This document shows positions 28,980-40,309 of a DNA stretch of 64,000 bases, in pieces. The DNA comes from Litchfieldella rifensis. Lineage in GTDB: Bacteria; Pseudomonadota; Gammaproteobacteria; Pseudomonadales; Halomonadaceae. Within the stretch, counting starts at the first letter, position 1. Every line of letters starts with the position of its first letter. The position numbers and the translations under genes were made by a program. The stretch is from positions 122,764 to 186,763 of the forward strand of contig NZ_JBHRUG010000026.1 in NCBI RefSeq assembly GCF_042646605.1. The letters are read 5' to 3'. The notes beneath the pieces are model-generated. The model searched no databases. It saw nothing but the letters and a program-made list of their open reading frames with translations, and was not told where the DNA came from.

Positions 28980-31547
28980 TCAGAGTGCCTCACGCCAGCT
29001 ATAGAGCAGTTCCAGCGCCTGACGCGGGCTGATGGTGTCGACATCGAGCGATGCCAGCTCGTCGAGCAGCGGGTGCGGTGCGCTGGCGAACAGGTCCGTC
29101 TGCTGAGGGACCGCGGTTGGCTCTCCCCAGCGACTGCTCTGGTCGACCTCCTGCTGTTCGAGTACGGCCAGCTTCTCGCGGGCACGGGCGATCACTGCCT
29201 GGGGGACGCCGGCGAGCTGGGCGACTTGCAGGCCGTAGCTCTGGCTCGCCGGGCCTTCCTCCACGCGATGCATGAACACGATGCCATCCTTGTGCTCGGC
29301 GGCGGTGAGGTGGACGTTGGCCACCCCTTCGGCCTGCTCGGCCAGCGCCGTCATCTCGAAGTAGTGCGTGGCGAACAGGGTAAAGGCCCGTGAACGCGTC
29401 AGGTGCTCGGCGCTGGCCCAGGCCAGCGACAGGCCATCGAAGGTGCTGGTGCCGCGACCGATCTCATCCATCAATACCAGGCTGTGATCGGTGGCATTGT
29501 GCAGGATGCTGGCGGTCTCGGTCATCTCGACCATGAAGGTCGAGCGGCCACCGGCCAGGTCATCGCTGGAGCCGATGCGGGTGAAGATGCGATCCACCGG
29601 ACCGATCTCGGCGCTGTCCGCCGGCACGAAGCAACCGGTATGAGCGAGCAGAGTGATCAGCGCCGCCTGGCGCATGTAAGTCGACTTGCCGCCCATGTTG
29701 GGGCCCGTGATGACCAGCATCCGCCGCCGGTCATCCAGCACCAGGTCGTTGGGCACGAACGGCGCCTCGCTGACCTGCTCGACCACCGGGTGACGGCCAC
29801 CGCGGATCTCGAGGCCCGGGGTTTCGGCGAGTCGCGGGCAGACGAAATCCAGCGACTGGGCGCGTTCGGCGAAGGCTGCCAGCACATCCAGGGTGGCCAG
29901 CGAACGCGCCGTGGCCTGCAGCGCGTCGAGCTCGGCGTTCAGGGTGTCGAGCAGGCTCTCGTAGAGCAGTTTCTCGCGGGCCAGGGCGCGGGACTTGGCC
30001 GACAGGGCCTTGTCCTCGAACTCCTTGAGCTCGGGAATGATGAAGCGTTCGGCGTTCTTCAGCGTCTGGCGACGGATGTAATCGCTGGGTGCCTCGCGCG
30101 CCTGGGCGCGGGGAATCTCGATATAGTAGCCATGCACCCGGTTGTAGCCGACCTTGAGGCCGGAGAGGCCGGTACGTTCGCGCTCGCGGGTTTCGAGGCT
30201 GACCAGATAGTCGCCGGCATGTTCGGCCAGGCCGCGCATTTCATCGAGCTCGGCATCGAAGCCCGGCGCGATCACCCCGCCGTCGCGGATCACCACCGGC
30301 GGGTTGTCGACCAGGCCGCGGGTCAGGGTGTCGGCGAGTCCGGGGTAGGGATGGATATGGCGCCGCAGTTCATCCAGCGTCGAGCCCTCGGCGAGGCCGG
30401 CCAGGTCCTCCTGCAGGGAGGGCAGGGCATTGAGGGCATCGCGCAGGCGCGCCAGGTCACGAGGACGGGCGCTGCGCAGCGCCACGCGCGCGAGGATACG
30501 CTCGATATCGCCGATATGCTTGAGATTGTCGCGCAGCGTGACGAAGAACTCATCGTCGAGCAGCAATTGCACGGCCGCCTGGCGTGCGCTGACCTGGGCA
30601 TGGTCGCGCAGCGGCCGGTTCAGCCAGCGTTTCAGCAAGCGCGAACCCATGGCGGTGGCGGTGGTGTCGAGCACGCTGGCCAGGGTGTTGTCGGTGCCGC
30701 CGCCGAGGTTGATGTCGATCTCCAGGTTGCGGCGGCTGGCGGCGTCGATGACCACCGCGTCGTCGCGACTCTCCACGCCGATGGCGGTGACATGCGGCAG
30801 CCGCGAGCGCTGGGTATCGCGGGCGTAGTCGATCAATATCCCGGCGGCGGTGATGGCGCCTTCCAGGTGCGCGCAGCCGAAGCCGCGCAGGTCCTGCACC
30901 TGGAACTGGTCGCACAGGGTACGGGTGGCGGCCTCGAGATCGAACAGCCAGTCGCTCTGGCGTCGCAGGCCGCTGCGGCCCGCCAGTGCCGGAGGCAAGT
31001 CCAGGCCGTCGGCGACCAGCACTTCGGCGGGGTCGAGGCGCTGCACCTCGGCCAGCATCTCGGCTTCGCCTTCGACTTCCAGCACGCTGAAGCGGCCGCT
31101 GGAGAGTTCCAGCCAGGCGATGCCCCAGTGCGCGGCCTGCGCATGCAAGGCGACCAGCAGGTTGTCGCGGCGGGCGTCGAGCAGCGCTTCGTCGTAGAGG
31201 GTGCCGGGGGTGACGATGCGCACCACCTTGCGTTCCACCGGGCCCTTGGCGAGTGCCGGATCGCCGATCTGCTCGCAGATCGCCACCGATTCGCCGGCCT
31301 TGACCAGCCGTGCCAGGTAGCCTTCCGCACTATGGTAGGGCACGCCAGCCATGGGGATCGGCTTGCCCGCCGATTGGCCGCGCTGGGTCAAGGTGATGTC
31401 GAGCAGGGCGGCGGCGCGCTTGGCGTCGTCGAAGAACAGCTCATAGAAATCGCCCATGCGATAGAAGAGCAGTACGTCCGGGTGCTCGCGCTTGATCTTC
31501 AGGAACTGGCTCATCATCGGTGTGTGCTGGGCACTGGCCTGGGACAT
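28980..31547 (-). CDS. mutS: DNA mismatch repair protein MutS
   Basis: Recognises base mismatches and small loops and recruits MutL. The product of 855 residues (E. coli 853) has the N-terminal mismatch-binding domain with YRMGDFYELFFDDA (conserved Phe-X-Glu), connector, core/lever and clamp domains. The C-terminal ATPase has Walker A ITGPNMGGKSTYMRQ and Walker B SLVLMDEIGRGTSTFDG, and the helix-turn-helix dimer tail ends near ALELLYSWREAL. Starts at 31592, 31565 and 31547 are in frame; 31547 is chosen because AAGGA precedes it and the likely promoter starts transcription near 31604. Confidence 0.96.
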   Translation of the reverse strand: MSQASAQHTPMMSQFLKIKREHPDVLLFYRMGDFYELFFDDAKRAAALLDITLTQRGQSAGKPIPMAGVPYHSAEGYLARLVKAGESVAICEQIGDPALAKGPVERKVVRIVTPGTLYDEALLDARRDNLLVALHAQAAHWGIAWLELSSGRFSVLEVEGEAEMLAEVQRLDPAEVLVADGLDLPPALAGRSGLRRQSDWLFDLEAATRTLCDQFQVQDLRGFGCAHLEGAITAAGILIDYARDTQRSRLPHVTAIGVESRDDAVVIDAASRRNLEIDINLGGGTDNTLASVLDTTATAMGSRLLKRWLNRPLRDHAQVSARQAAVQLLLDDEFFVTLRDNLKHIGDIERILARVALRSARPRDLARLRDALNALPSLQEDLAGLAEGSTLDELRRHIHPYPGLADTLTRGLVDNPPVVIRDGGVIAPGFDAELDEMRGLAEHAGDYLVSLETRERERTGLSGLKVGYNRVHGYYIEIPRAQAREAPSDYIRRQTLKNAERFIIPELKEFEDKALSAKSRALAREKLLYESLLDTLNAELDALQATARSLATLDVLAAFAERAQSLDFVCPRLAETPGLEIRGGRHPVVEQVSEAPFVPNDLVLDDRRRMLVITGPNMGGKSTYMRQAALITLLAHTGCFVPADSAEIGPVDRIFTRIGSSDDLAGGRSTFMVEMTETASILHNATDHSLVLMDEIGRGTSTFDGLSLAWASAEHLTRSRAFTLFATHYFEMTALAEQAEGVANVHLTAAEHKDGIVFMHRVEEGPASQSYGLQVAQLAGVPQAVIARAREKLAVLEQQEVDQSSRWGEPTAVPQQTDLFASAPHPLLDELASLDVDTISPRQALELLYSWREAL

Positions 31548-31610
31548 GGGCGTCCTTGTATCCATGGAATCGTCTCGCGGCTGAGTCTGCATTCGGCTGC
31601 AAAAGGCATT

Positions 31611-31639
31611 ATTCTACGCCCATGAGTGCGCCGCGTCAG
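31611..31639 (-). promoter_or_regulatory. Putative mutS promoter
   Basis: Minus-strand CTGACG (31639-31634) and TAGAAT (31616-31611) are spaced 17 bp apart; predicted leader 57 nt to the preferred mutS start. Confidence 0.5.
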
Positions 31640-31667
31640 GATCACCCTCAGCCAAAGAGGAGCACGC

Positions 31668-32180
31668 ATGCCCGTGTCCACGCGAAACCTGAACGATCTC
31701 GATCTGACCTCGCTCAGTGAGCGCCTGGGGCAGCAGTGTCGCGCCCGGGGCGTCCATGTCACCGCCGCCGAGTCCTGTACCGGCGGTGAGGTGGCCAGTG
31801 CCATCACCGCCGTCGCCGGGAGTTCCGACTACTTCGAGACCGGGTACGTGACCTACGCCAATGGCGCCAAGACCCGGTTGCTGGGGGTGCCGGAAGCCAT
31901 GCTCGAGGCCCATGGTGCCGTCAGTCGTGAAGTCGTCGAGGCCATGGTCGCCGGCGCCTGTCGCGACAGCGGCGCCCAGTGGGGCGTGGCCATCAGTGGC
32001 GTGGCCGGGCCGGGAGGTGGCAGCGATGCCAAGCCGGTCGGCACGGTGTGGTTGGCCTGGGGCGATGCCGAGCGCCAGGACGCCGAATGCCGGCACTTCC
32101 CGGGCGATCGTCGCGCAGTGCGTGAGCAGGCGGTGCGGGAGGCGCTGATCGGGTTGATCATGCGTCTCGACGCGACCTGA
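31668..32180 (+). CDS. pncC: Nicotinamide-nucleotide amidohydrolase (CinA C-terminal family)
   Basis: Deamidates NMN to nicotinate mononucleotide in the pyridine nucleotide salvage cycle. The 170-residue product is a stand-alone CinA C-terminal domain with the signatures TAAESCTGGEVASAIT (about 32-47), GYVTYANGAKTRLLGV and GVAISGVAGPGGGSDAKPVG (about 104-123). The E. coli equivalent is PncC/YgaD, also directly upstream of recA. AAGAGGAG precedes the chosen ATG; an in-frame GTG 14 codons upstream is less likely. Older annotations call it competence-damage protein. Confidence 0.94.
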   Translation: MPVSTRNLNDLDLTSLSERLGQQCRARGVHVTAAESCTGGEVASAITAVAGSSDYFETGYVTYANGAKTRLLGVPEAMLEAHGAVSREVVEAMVAGACRDSGAQWGVAISGVAGPGGGSDAKPVGTVWLAWGDAERQDAECRHFPGDRRAVREQAVREALIGLIMRLDAT

Positions 32181-32211
32181 AAAATTCGCCATACTGCCCC
32201 TTATCAAACTA

Positions 32212-32227
32212 CTGTGTAGTCATACAG
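32212..32227 (+). promoter_or_regulatory. LexA (SOS) box of recA
   Basis: CTGT-GTAGTCAT-ACAG matches the gammaproteobacterial LexA box CTGT-N8-ACAG exactly. TTATCA (32201) and TACAGT (32223) with 16 bp between them could be the promoter, so LexA would cover the -10. The recA ATG is 85 nt downstream. Confidence 0.88.
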
Positions 32228-32311
32228 TGCTTGGCTCGCTGCCCCGGCCGTGTCGATAGCGATCCCAGCGTAGCGTTTCTTCCCGTTTTTCGAGACTTCA
32301 GGAGGCCATCG

Positions 32312-33379
32312 ATGGCACAGGACGACAACCGTTCCAAGGCGCTGAATGCCGCCCTTTCGCAGATCGAGCGTCAATTCGGCAAGGGCACCGTGATGCGCCT
32401 GGGCGATACCCCGCGGGTGGTGATGCCTTCGGTTTCCACCGGCTCGCTGGGGCTGGATATCGCACTCGGGATCGGCGGCCTGCCCTATGGCCGGGTGGTG
32501 GAGATCTTCGGTCCCGAGTCCTCGGGCAAGACCACCCTGACCCTGTCGGTGATCGCGCAGGCCCAGAAGCAGGGCAAGACCTGTGCCTTCATCGATGCCG
32601 AACACGCGCTCGATCCGAGCTACGCCGAGAAGCTCGGCGTCAACCTCGACGATCTGCTGGTGTCACAGCCGGATACCGGTGAGCAGGCGCTGGAGATCTG
32701 CGACATGCTGGTGCGCTCCGGCGGCGTCGATGTGATCATCATCGACTCGGTGGCGGCGCTGACCCCGCGCGCCGAGATCGAGGGCGAGATGGGCGACTCT
32801 CACGTCGGCCTGCAGGCGCGCCTGATGTCGCAGGCGCTGCGCAAGATCACCGGTCACATCAAGAACGCCAACTGCATGGTGGTGTTCATCAACCAGATCC
32901 GCATGAAGATCGGGGTGATGTTCGGCAGCCCCGAGACCACCACCGGTGGTAATGCCCTGAAGTTCTACTCCAGCGTGCGCCTGGACATCCGGCGCACCGG
33001 CTCGGTCAAGGCGGGCGATGAGGTCACCGGCAACGAGACGCGGGTCAAGGTGGTCAAGAACAAGGTGGCGCCGCCGTTCCGCCAGGCCGAATTCCAGATC
33101 CTTTACGGCAAGGGCATCTATCATGCCGGGGAAGTGGTCGATCTGGGCGTGCAGTGCAACCTGATCGACAAGGCCGGCGCCTGGTACAGCTACCAGGGCA
33201 GCAAGATCGGCCAGGGCAAGGCCAACGCCGCCCAGTTCCTGGAGGACAACCCGGCAGTCATGGACGAGATCGAGTCCCAGATTCGCGCCCAGTTGTTGGC
33301 CACCCCCGAGCCGAAGGACAAGGAAAAGGAAGTCGAGGCCGTGACCGCCGAGGAAGGTCGCGAGGACGACCTGCTGTAA
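32312..33379 (+). CDS. recA: Recombinase RecA
   Basis: Strand-exchange ATPase of homologous recombination and coprotease that triggers LexA self-cleavage. The 355-residue product has Walker A FGPESSGKTTL (about 66-76), Walker B VIIIDSVAAL and the family signature ALKFYSSVRLDIRR near 214-227, with an acidic C-terminal tail. The ATG at 32312 has AGGAGG about 8 nt upstream. recX starts 3 nt after the stop without a terminator, and a LexA box lies upstream. Confidence 0.98.
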   Translation: MAQDDNRSKALNAALSQIERQFGKGTVMRLGDTPRVVMPSVSTGSLGLDIALGIGGLPYGRVVEIFGPESSGKTTLTLSVIAQAQKQGKTCAFIDAEHALDPSYAEKLGVNLDDLLVSQPDTGEQALEICDMLVRSGGVDVIIIDSVAALTPRAEIEGEMGDSHVGLQARLMSQALRKITGHIKNANCMVVFINQIRMKIGVMFGSPETTTGGNALKFYSSVRLDIRRTGSVKAGDEVTGNETRVKVVKNKVAPPFRQAEFQILYGKGIYHAGEVVDLGVQCNLIDKAGAWYSYQGSKIGQGKANAAQFLEDNPAVMDEIESQIRAQLLATPEPKDKEKEVEAVTAEEGREDDLL

Positions 33380-33382
33380 GTC

Positions 33383-33871
33383 ATGTTCGGTCGCCGACCT
33401 GATCGCGACGCCTCGCGTGAGGCGTCGCCCCATGACGATGCCGTTCGGCTGTTGGCCCGACGCGAGTATTCGCGTGCCGAGCTGGAAGCGCGGCTGGCGG
33501 CCAAGGGCCACGCCGTGGCAGAGATCGCCACCTGCCTCGATGCCTTGCTCGAGCAGGGCCTGCAGTCCGATGCACGCTTTGCCGAGAGCTTTATCCGCTC
33601 GCGAGTGTCACGTGGCCAGGGGCCGGTGAAGATCCGTGCCGAGCTAGGCAACCGGGGCGTCTCGCGGGAGCTGGTCGGCGCGGCCCTCGCCGAGTGTGAG
33701 GCCAGCGAGTCGCTCGACTGGTACGAGCTGGCCTGCCAGGCGTTGACCCGGCGCTATGCCGGTCCCGCAGACTCGCCTCGTGAGCGCGCGCGTCGCGAGC
33801 GCTTCCTGGCCGGACGCGGTTTCGACTTCGATCAGGTGCAGCATGCCCTGGCCCATGCCTGGGACAGTTGA
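33383..33871 (+). CDS. recX: Regulatory protein RecX
   Basis: Binds RecA filaments and limits RecA activity. The 162-residue product shows the three-repeat helical RecX fold: LLARREYSRAELEARLAAKG near 24-43, SDARFAESFIRSRVSRGQGPVKIRAEL near 60-85, and a C-terminal repeat ending FLAGRGFDFDQVQHAL. The ATG is 3 nt after the recA stop and has no clear ribosome site, so expression probably depends on recA translation. It is the last SOS-linked gene of this group. Confidence 0.93.
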   Translation: MFGRRPDRDASREASPHDDAVRLLARREYSRAELEARLAAKGHAVAEIATCLDALLEQGLQSDARFAESFIRSRVSRGQGPVKIRAELGNRGVSRELVGAALAECEASESLDWYELACQALTRRYAGPADSPRERARRERFLAGRGFDFDQVQHALAHAWDS

Positions 33872-33941
33872 CCGATCCCCCATCCTACCGCTTCTCCCTG
33901 GCGCATTACCGGCCCCACTGAAAGTTCCTTGACGACTGCGT

Positions 33942-33947
33942 TATAAT
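33942..33947 (+). promoter_or_regulatory. Likely -10 element of alaS
   Basis: A perfect TATAAT lies 114 nt before alaS in an otherwise GC-rich region. A TTGACG occurs at 33929 but is only 7 bp away, so no proper -35 is seen. The leader to alaS would be about 107 nt and is rich in GC inverted repeats. Confidence 0.4.
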
Positions 33948-34060
33948 AATCGCCCTTGCGACGACACCGGGCGGCGCCAGGCCTGCCATGCCGGGTCGGC
34001 TCCGCCGAGTTGGCAGCCGCCTGCCCGTAGCGTCATCACGCTTATCGCCATGGATTACCT

Positions 34061-36670
<2,610 letters not shown>

Positions 36671-36678
36671 TTGCTTTC

Positions 36679-36714
36679 GGGCCGGTTGGCAGGCATGCCC
36701 CGGCCCATTTAGTT
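36679..36714 (+). terminator. Terminator of alaS
   Basis: GGGCCGG pairs with CCGGCCC and the inner GGCA with TGCC, a long stem with a small bulge, followed by the T-rich ATTTAGTTT. Confidence 0.6.
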
Positions 36715-36763
36715 TCTCATCCACCCGTTCGGCCGAGGGTCGAACCTAACCAGGGCAATTCCT

Positions 36764-38017
36764 ATGGCGCTATACGTACAGAAATTCGGTGGCACCTCGG
36801 TGGGCTCGGTGGAGCGCATCAAGGCCGTGGCCGAGAAGGTCAAACGCTTTCGCGACGACGGCCACCAGATCGTGGTGGTGGTCTCGGCAATGAGCGGCGA
36901 GACCAACCGCCTGATCGACCTGGCCAGCCAGATCAACGACGAGCCAACCCCGCGGGAGATGGACATGCTGGTGTCCACCGGCGAGCAGGTGACCATTTCG
37001 CTGCTGGCCATGGCCCTGCACAAGCTGGGGGTGGCAGCGACGTCCTATACCGGCGCCCAGGTCGGCATCCAGACCGATAGCGCCCATACCAAGGCGCGCA
37101 TCCAGCGTATCGAGACCGATGACCTGCGAGCCGACCTGGACGATGGTCAGGTGGTCGTGGTGGCCGGGTTCCAGGGCGTCGACGAGGACGGCAATATCAC
37201 CACCCTCGGCCGTGGCGGCTCGGATACCACCGGGGTGGCGCTGGCGGCGGCGCTCAACGCCGACGAATGCCAGATCTATACCGACGTCGACGGCGTCTAT
37301 ACCACCGACCCGCGTGTCTGCACCAAGGCGCGGCGCCTGGAGTCGATCACCGTCGAGGAAATGCTCGAATTGGCCAGTCTCGGCTCCAAGGTGCTGCAGA
37401 TTCGCGCCGTGGAATTCGCCGGCAAATACAATGTGGCGCTGCGTGTGCTGTCCAGCTTCGAGGATGGCCCTGGCACCCTGATCGTCGCTGACACAGATGA
37501 AGAAGAGGACTCCATGGAAGAACCGCTGATCTCCGGTATCGCTTTCACCGCCAACGAGGCCAAGCTGACCCTGCTCAACACGCCGGACGTACCGGGTGTC
37601 GCCTCGCGTATTCTCGGCCCGATCGCCGATGCCAACATCGAAGTCGACATGATCGTGCAGAATGTGGCGCCGGTCGGCGATTACACCGACTTCACCTTTA
37701 CCGTCGCCAAGGGCGACTACAAGCAGACCATGAGGATCCTCCAGGAGCAGGTGATCCCTGCTTTGGGTGGCGGTGAACTGCGCGGCGACGACAATATCGC
37801 CAAGGTTTCACTGGTGGGCGTGGGCATGCGCTCGCATGCCGGAGTGGCGTCGAAAATGTTTCGTGTGCTGGCCGACGAGAACATCAATATCCGCATGGTT
37901 TCCACCTCGGAAATCAAGATCTCGGTAGTGATCGACGAGAAGCACATGGAGCTCGCAGTACGGGCGTTGCATCGAGCCTTTGGCCTGGACAAGAGCGATA
38001 TCGAAGCTGAAGAATAA
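36764..38017 (+). CDS. lysC: Aspartate kinase
   Basis: Phosphorylates aspartate, the first step towards lysine, threonine, methionine and, in halophiles, ectoine through aspartate semialdehyde. The 417-residue product has the kinase signature VQKFGGTSVGSVERI at 5-19, GRGGSDTTGVALAAAL near 150 and two C-terminal ACT domains (LTLLNTPDVPGVASRILGPI and VSLVGVGMRSHAGVASKMF) that usually bind the feedback effector. AGGG lies upstream of the ATG. It stands alone, with terminator before and csrA after. Confidence 0.96.
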   Translation: MALYVQKFGGTSVGSVERIKAVAEKVKRFRDDGHQIVVVVSAMSGETNRLIDLASQINDEPTPREMDMLVSTGEQVTISLLAMALHKLGVAATSYTGAQVGIQTDSAHTKARIQRIETDDLRADLDDGQVVVVAGFQGVDEDGNITTLGRGGSDTTGVALAAALNADECQIYTDVDGVYTTDPRVCTKARRLESITVEEMLELASLGSKVLQIRAVEFAGKYNVALRVLSSFEDGPGTLIVADTDEEEDSMEEPLISGIAFTANEAKLTLLNTPDVPGVASRILGPIADANIEVDMIVQNVAPVGDYTDFTFTVAKGDYKQTMRILQEQVIPALGGGELRGDDNIAKVSLVGVGMRSHAGVASKMFRVLADENINIRMVSTSEIKISVVIDEKHMELAVRALHRAFGLDKSDIEAEE

Positions 38018-38218
38018 AGGAACTTGCAATGCGCTGTCAGGTTCTACGCTTTAGGGAAGTTGTCTGAATGCTCGTTTGACATTGTTTGAACAAGAACATC
38101 GGGTGTCATGGAGCCGACGCATTTGGCCGTTGGGCATGCATGTCGCATAATGCGCTGTCGCATCGCTCAATGTTGCCATGCGCATCCCGTTGCTAGAAGT
38201 CTGAGAAGGAGATCAGCC

Positions 38219-38413
38219 ATGCTCATCCTGACCCGCCGAGTCGGCGAAACCCTGATGATCGGTGACGATATCACCGTGACCGTATTGGGAGTGAAGGGGA
38301 ATCAAGTCCGAATCGGTGTCAATGCGCCAAAAGATGTCGCCGTGCATCGCGAAGAGATCTATCAGCGCATTCAACGTGAAAAGTCCGAAGGGGGTGAGGG
38401 GTCTCAGGCATGA
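38219..38413 (+). CDS. csrA: Carbon storage regulator CsrA (RsmA)
   Basis: A dimeric RNA-binding protein that blocks or stabilises target mRNAs by binding GGA motifs. The 64-residue product begins MLILTRRVGETLMIGDD and contains VKGNQVRIGVNAPKDVAVHR, with the RNA-contact residues Leu4 and Arg44 regions conserved. AGGAG precedes the ATG; a longer frame upstream is not CsrA-like. It lies between lysC and tRNA-Ser as in most gammaproteobacteria. Its decoy RNA is probably the one at 28000-28256. Confidence 0.98.
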   Translation: MLILTRRVGETLMIGDDITVTVLGVKGNQVRIGVNAPKDVAVHREEIYQRIQREKSEGGEGSQA

Positions 38414-38428
38414 TGTACGCTTGAGATT

Positions 38429-38482
38429 GCCAGGAGTCCGCCGTGTGGGTCGGTTGGGCGATGGTGCCTGGCCGGCTTTTTT
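38429..38482 (+). terminator. Possible terminator of csrA
   Basis: GCCAGG (38429) can pair with CCTGGC (38467) with GC-rich sequence between them, followed by CGGCTTTTTT. The long loop makes this uncertain. Confidence 0.4.
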
Positions 38483-38603
38483 GCGGCATGACCGTTGCCC
38501 GTCACCGGTATGCTGAGTCTGGGTGGTGGATTGCAGCAGAAAGTTATCGCGGACGTTGGACAATGGCCTTCTGAAACGGTAACATACGCGCCGTGTTGAT
38601 GAG

Positions 38604-38696
38604 GGAGAGATGGCCGAGTGGCTGAAGGCGCTCCCCTGCTAAGGGAGTATGGGGTTTATAGCCCCATCGAGGGTTCGAATCCCTCTCTCTCCGCCA
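38604..38696 (+). tRNA. tRNA-Ser (anticodon GCT)
   Basis: A 93-nt class II tRNA with encoded CCA. The acceptor GGAGAGA pairs with TCTCTCC; the anticodon stem CCCCT/AGGGG-type holds GCT at 38638-38640; a long variable arm (GTATGGGGTTTATAGCCCCA region) and the T-loop GGTTCGAATCC are present. TTGGAC (38556) and TAACAT (38580), 18 bp apart, may be its promoter. Confidence 0.97.
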
Positions 38697-38736
38697 TTCT
38701 TCATCGCTGAATGGCTCGTCGACACAGTGAAGACAA

Positions 38737-38813
38737 GCGCCCGTAGCTCAGCTGGATAGAGTACCTGACTACGAATCAGGTGGTCGGAGGTTCGAATCCT
38801 CCCGGGCGCGCCA
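38737..38813 (+). tRNA. tRNA-Arg (anticodon ACG), copy 1
   Basis: A 77-nt tRNA with encoded CCA. Acceptor GCGCCCG/CGGGCGC, D-loop AGCTCAGCTGG, anticodon loop CTACGAA with ACG at 38771-38773 (A34 normally becomes inosine), and T-loop GGTTCGAATCC. Confidence 0.97.
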
Positions 38814-38921
38814 TCTTCATGCTGACGAAAGCCCGCCAAGATTTCGTTCAGTTCTGCATTGGCGAAAGGTGTGGTACCGGCTCATCGTGAACCGGGTTCA
38901 TGGCCTTCGTTGCTGTCGTTT

Positions 38922-38998
38922 GCGCCCGTAGCTCAGCTGGATAGAGTACCTGACTACGAATCAGGTGGTCGGAGGTTCGAATCCTCCCGGGCGCGCCA
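38922..38998 (+). tRNA. tRNA-Arg (anticodon ACG), copy 2
   Basis: Identical over all 77 nt to copy 1, with 108 nt of unrelated sequence between them. It is followed directly by a terminator at 39006, so the three tRNAs are probably one transcript. Confidence 0.97.
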
Positions 38999-39005
38999 GA
39001 TATCG

Positions 39006-39036
39006 ACCCGTCCTTGATCAAGGGCGGGTTTTCTGT
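39006..39036 (+). terminator. Terminator of the tRNA cluster
   Basis: ACCCGTCCTT-GATC-AAGGGCGGGT, a 10-bp stem with one G-U pair, followed by TTTTCTGTCT. Confidence 0.88.
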
Positions 39037-39128
39037 CTCCTGGTCCTGTATGGACCACTGCCGATCATCTGCTAGCCGAGCCGGCTATGTCCCTGGAATG
39101 GGGCGTTGGGCTGGCTCAGCGGTCGTTT

Positions 39129-39161
39129 AAGGCGCCGTCTCGCGACTGGCGCCTTCTTTTT
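39129..39161 (+). terminator. Second plus-strand terminator before dusC end
   Basis: AAGGCGCC and GGCGCCTT pair around an 11-nt loop, then CTTTTT. It reads on the plus strand, about 95 nt after the tRNA terminator, with no plus-strand gene in between; on the minus strand it may help to end dusC. Confidence 0.75.
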
Positions 39162-39167
39162 GCCTGT

Positions 39168-40202
39168 CTAATCGGTGACGAGTGCGGCCTGGGCGCCGAG
39201 ACGGTGTCCCGGGCTCGACGCCGATCGCAGGCCATCGAGAAAGGCATCGAGTTCGGTCAGGCGACGCAGTGCCTGGAAGCGTCGTACCGCTTCAGCGTCT
39301 CGTGCACGCATGTGATTCAACCATTGTTTAAGTAGCGAAATCACCACGCGATCGGGAAGTATGTTACGTTGCAATGCAGCATAGGCGGTCAGGATCTCGG
39401 CGCGTGCTTCCCAGGGAGTGCCGGCAAGGCGCTGCCCTGTTCGTTGCCAATGGCGAATGCGTGGAGCCAGCCAGGGATCGGCAAGCGCGCCACGGCCGAG
39501 CATGACGTCATCGCAGCCGGACAGGGTGCGTGCCTTCCAGTAGTCTTCGAGGCACCAGATATCGCCATTGGCGATCACGGGGATGGACAGGTGGCGGCGT
39601 ATCCGGCCGATCCACTCCCAATGTGCCGGGGGGCGATAGCCTTCGTCGCGGGTGCGTGCGTGGACGACCAGCTGGGCGGCACCGCCGTCCTCCGCGGCAC
39701 GGGCACAGTCCAGCGCCAGGCGGCGGTGGGCGAAGCCCAGGCGGATCTTGGCGGTCACGGGGATGGCGCTGTCGATGGCACGATGAACGGCGGCGACGGC
39801 ACATTGTACCCTGGCCGGGTCGCGCAACAATGAAGCGCCGCCGTCATGGCGGTTGACCAGTTTGGCCGGGCAGCCGAAATTGAGGTCCAGGCTCACGGCA
39901 CCCAGTGCCAGGGCTTGCCGGGCATTGGCGGCGAGTGCCTCGGGGTCCGAGCCGAGCAGTTGCAAGTGCACCGGGATGCCGCTGGGAGTCGCCACTTGGT
40001 CGTGGGCGAGTTCCGGGCAATGCTTGAGGAATACGCGCGACGGCAGGCGCGCATCGACCACGCGCACGAATTCGGTCACCGTCCAGTCAAAACCAGGGGT
40101 GGCAGTCAACAGGGCGCGGGTGTGGGCGTCGATCACGCCTTCCATGGGCGCTAGGCCGATGCGGCCTTTATGTAGTAAATTAACAACCTGTCGATCAACC
40201 AT
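39168..40202 (-). CDS. dusC: tRNA-dihydrouridine(16) synthase
   Basis: FMN enzyme that reduces U16 in the tRNA D-loop with NADPH. The 344-residue product is a TIM barrel followed by a helical domain. Signatures are GLAPMEGVIDAHTRALL near 16-32, the catalytic Cys111 in LDLNFGCPAKLVNRHDGGA, KIRLGF near 150 and IANGDIW near 216. The Dus subgroup call (DusC rather than A or B) rests on overall similarity of the N-terminus. The 3' end meets the tRNA-side terminator; it is divergent from oadG with a 107-nt gap. Confidence 0.93.
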   Translation of the reverse strand: MVDRQVVNLLHKGRIGLAPMEGVIDAHTRALLTATPGFDWTVTEFVRVVDARLPSRVFLKHCPELAHDQVATPSGIPVHLQLLGSDPEALAANARQALALGAVSLDLNFGCPAKLVNRHDGGASLLRDPARVQCAVAAVHRAIDSAIPVTAKIRLGFAHRRLALDCARAAEDGGAAQLVVHARTRDEGYRPPAHWEWIGRIRRHLSIPVIANGDIWCLEDYWKARTLSGCDDVMLGRGALADPWLAPRIRHWQRTGQRLAGTPWEARAEILTAYAALQRNILPDRVVISLLKQWLNHMRARDAEAVRRFQALRRLTELDAFLDGLRSASSPGHRLGAQAALVTD

Positions 40203-40309
40203 GGTGTCATTGCAATACGGGAAAATTCAGGCAGGTTATTGTACCAGCCAAAAAGTGCTTACAGGGCAGGTTATCGCCGCTGTAGGGCAGAGTAAGGGGA
40301 TAGAATCAT

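Noticed and set aside
33954..34060. T-box-like or autogenous control element in the alaS leader
   Set aside because: The leader is GC-rich with several inverted repeats, but no T-box sequence (TGGNACC-type) is present and gammaproteobacteria do not use T-boxes.
38076..38081. Exact TTGACA upstream of csrA as promoter
   Set aside because: No acceptable -10 at 16-18 bp; could belong to another sigma factor, not supported here.
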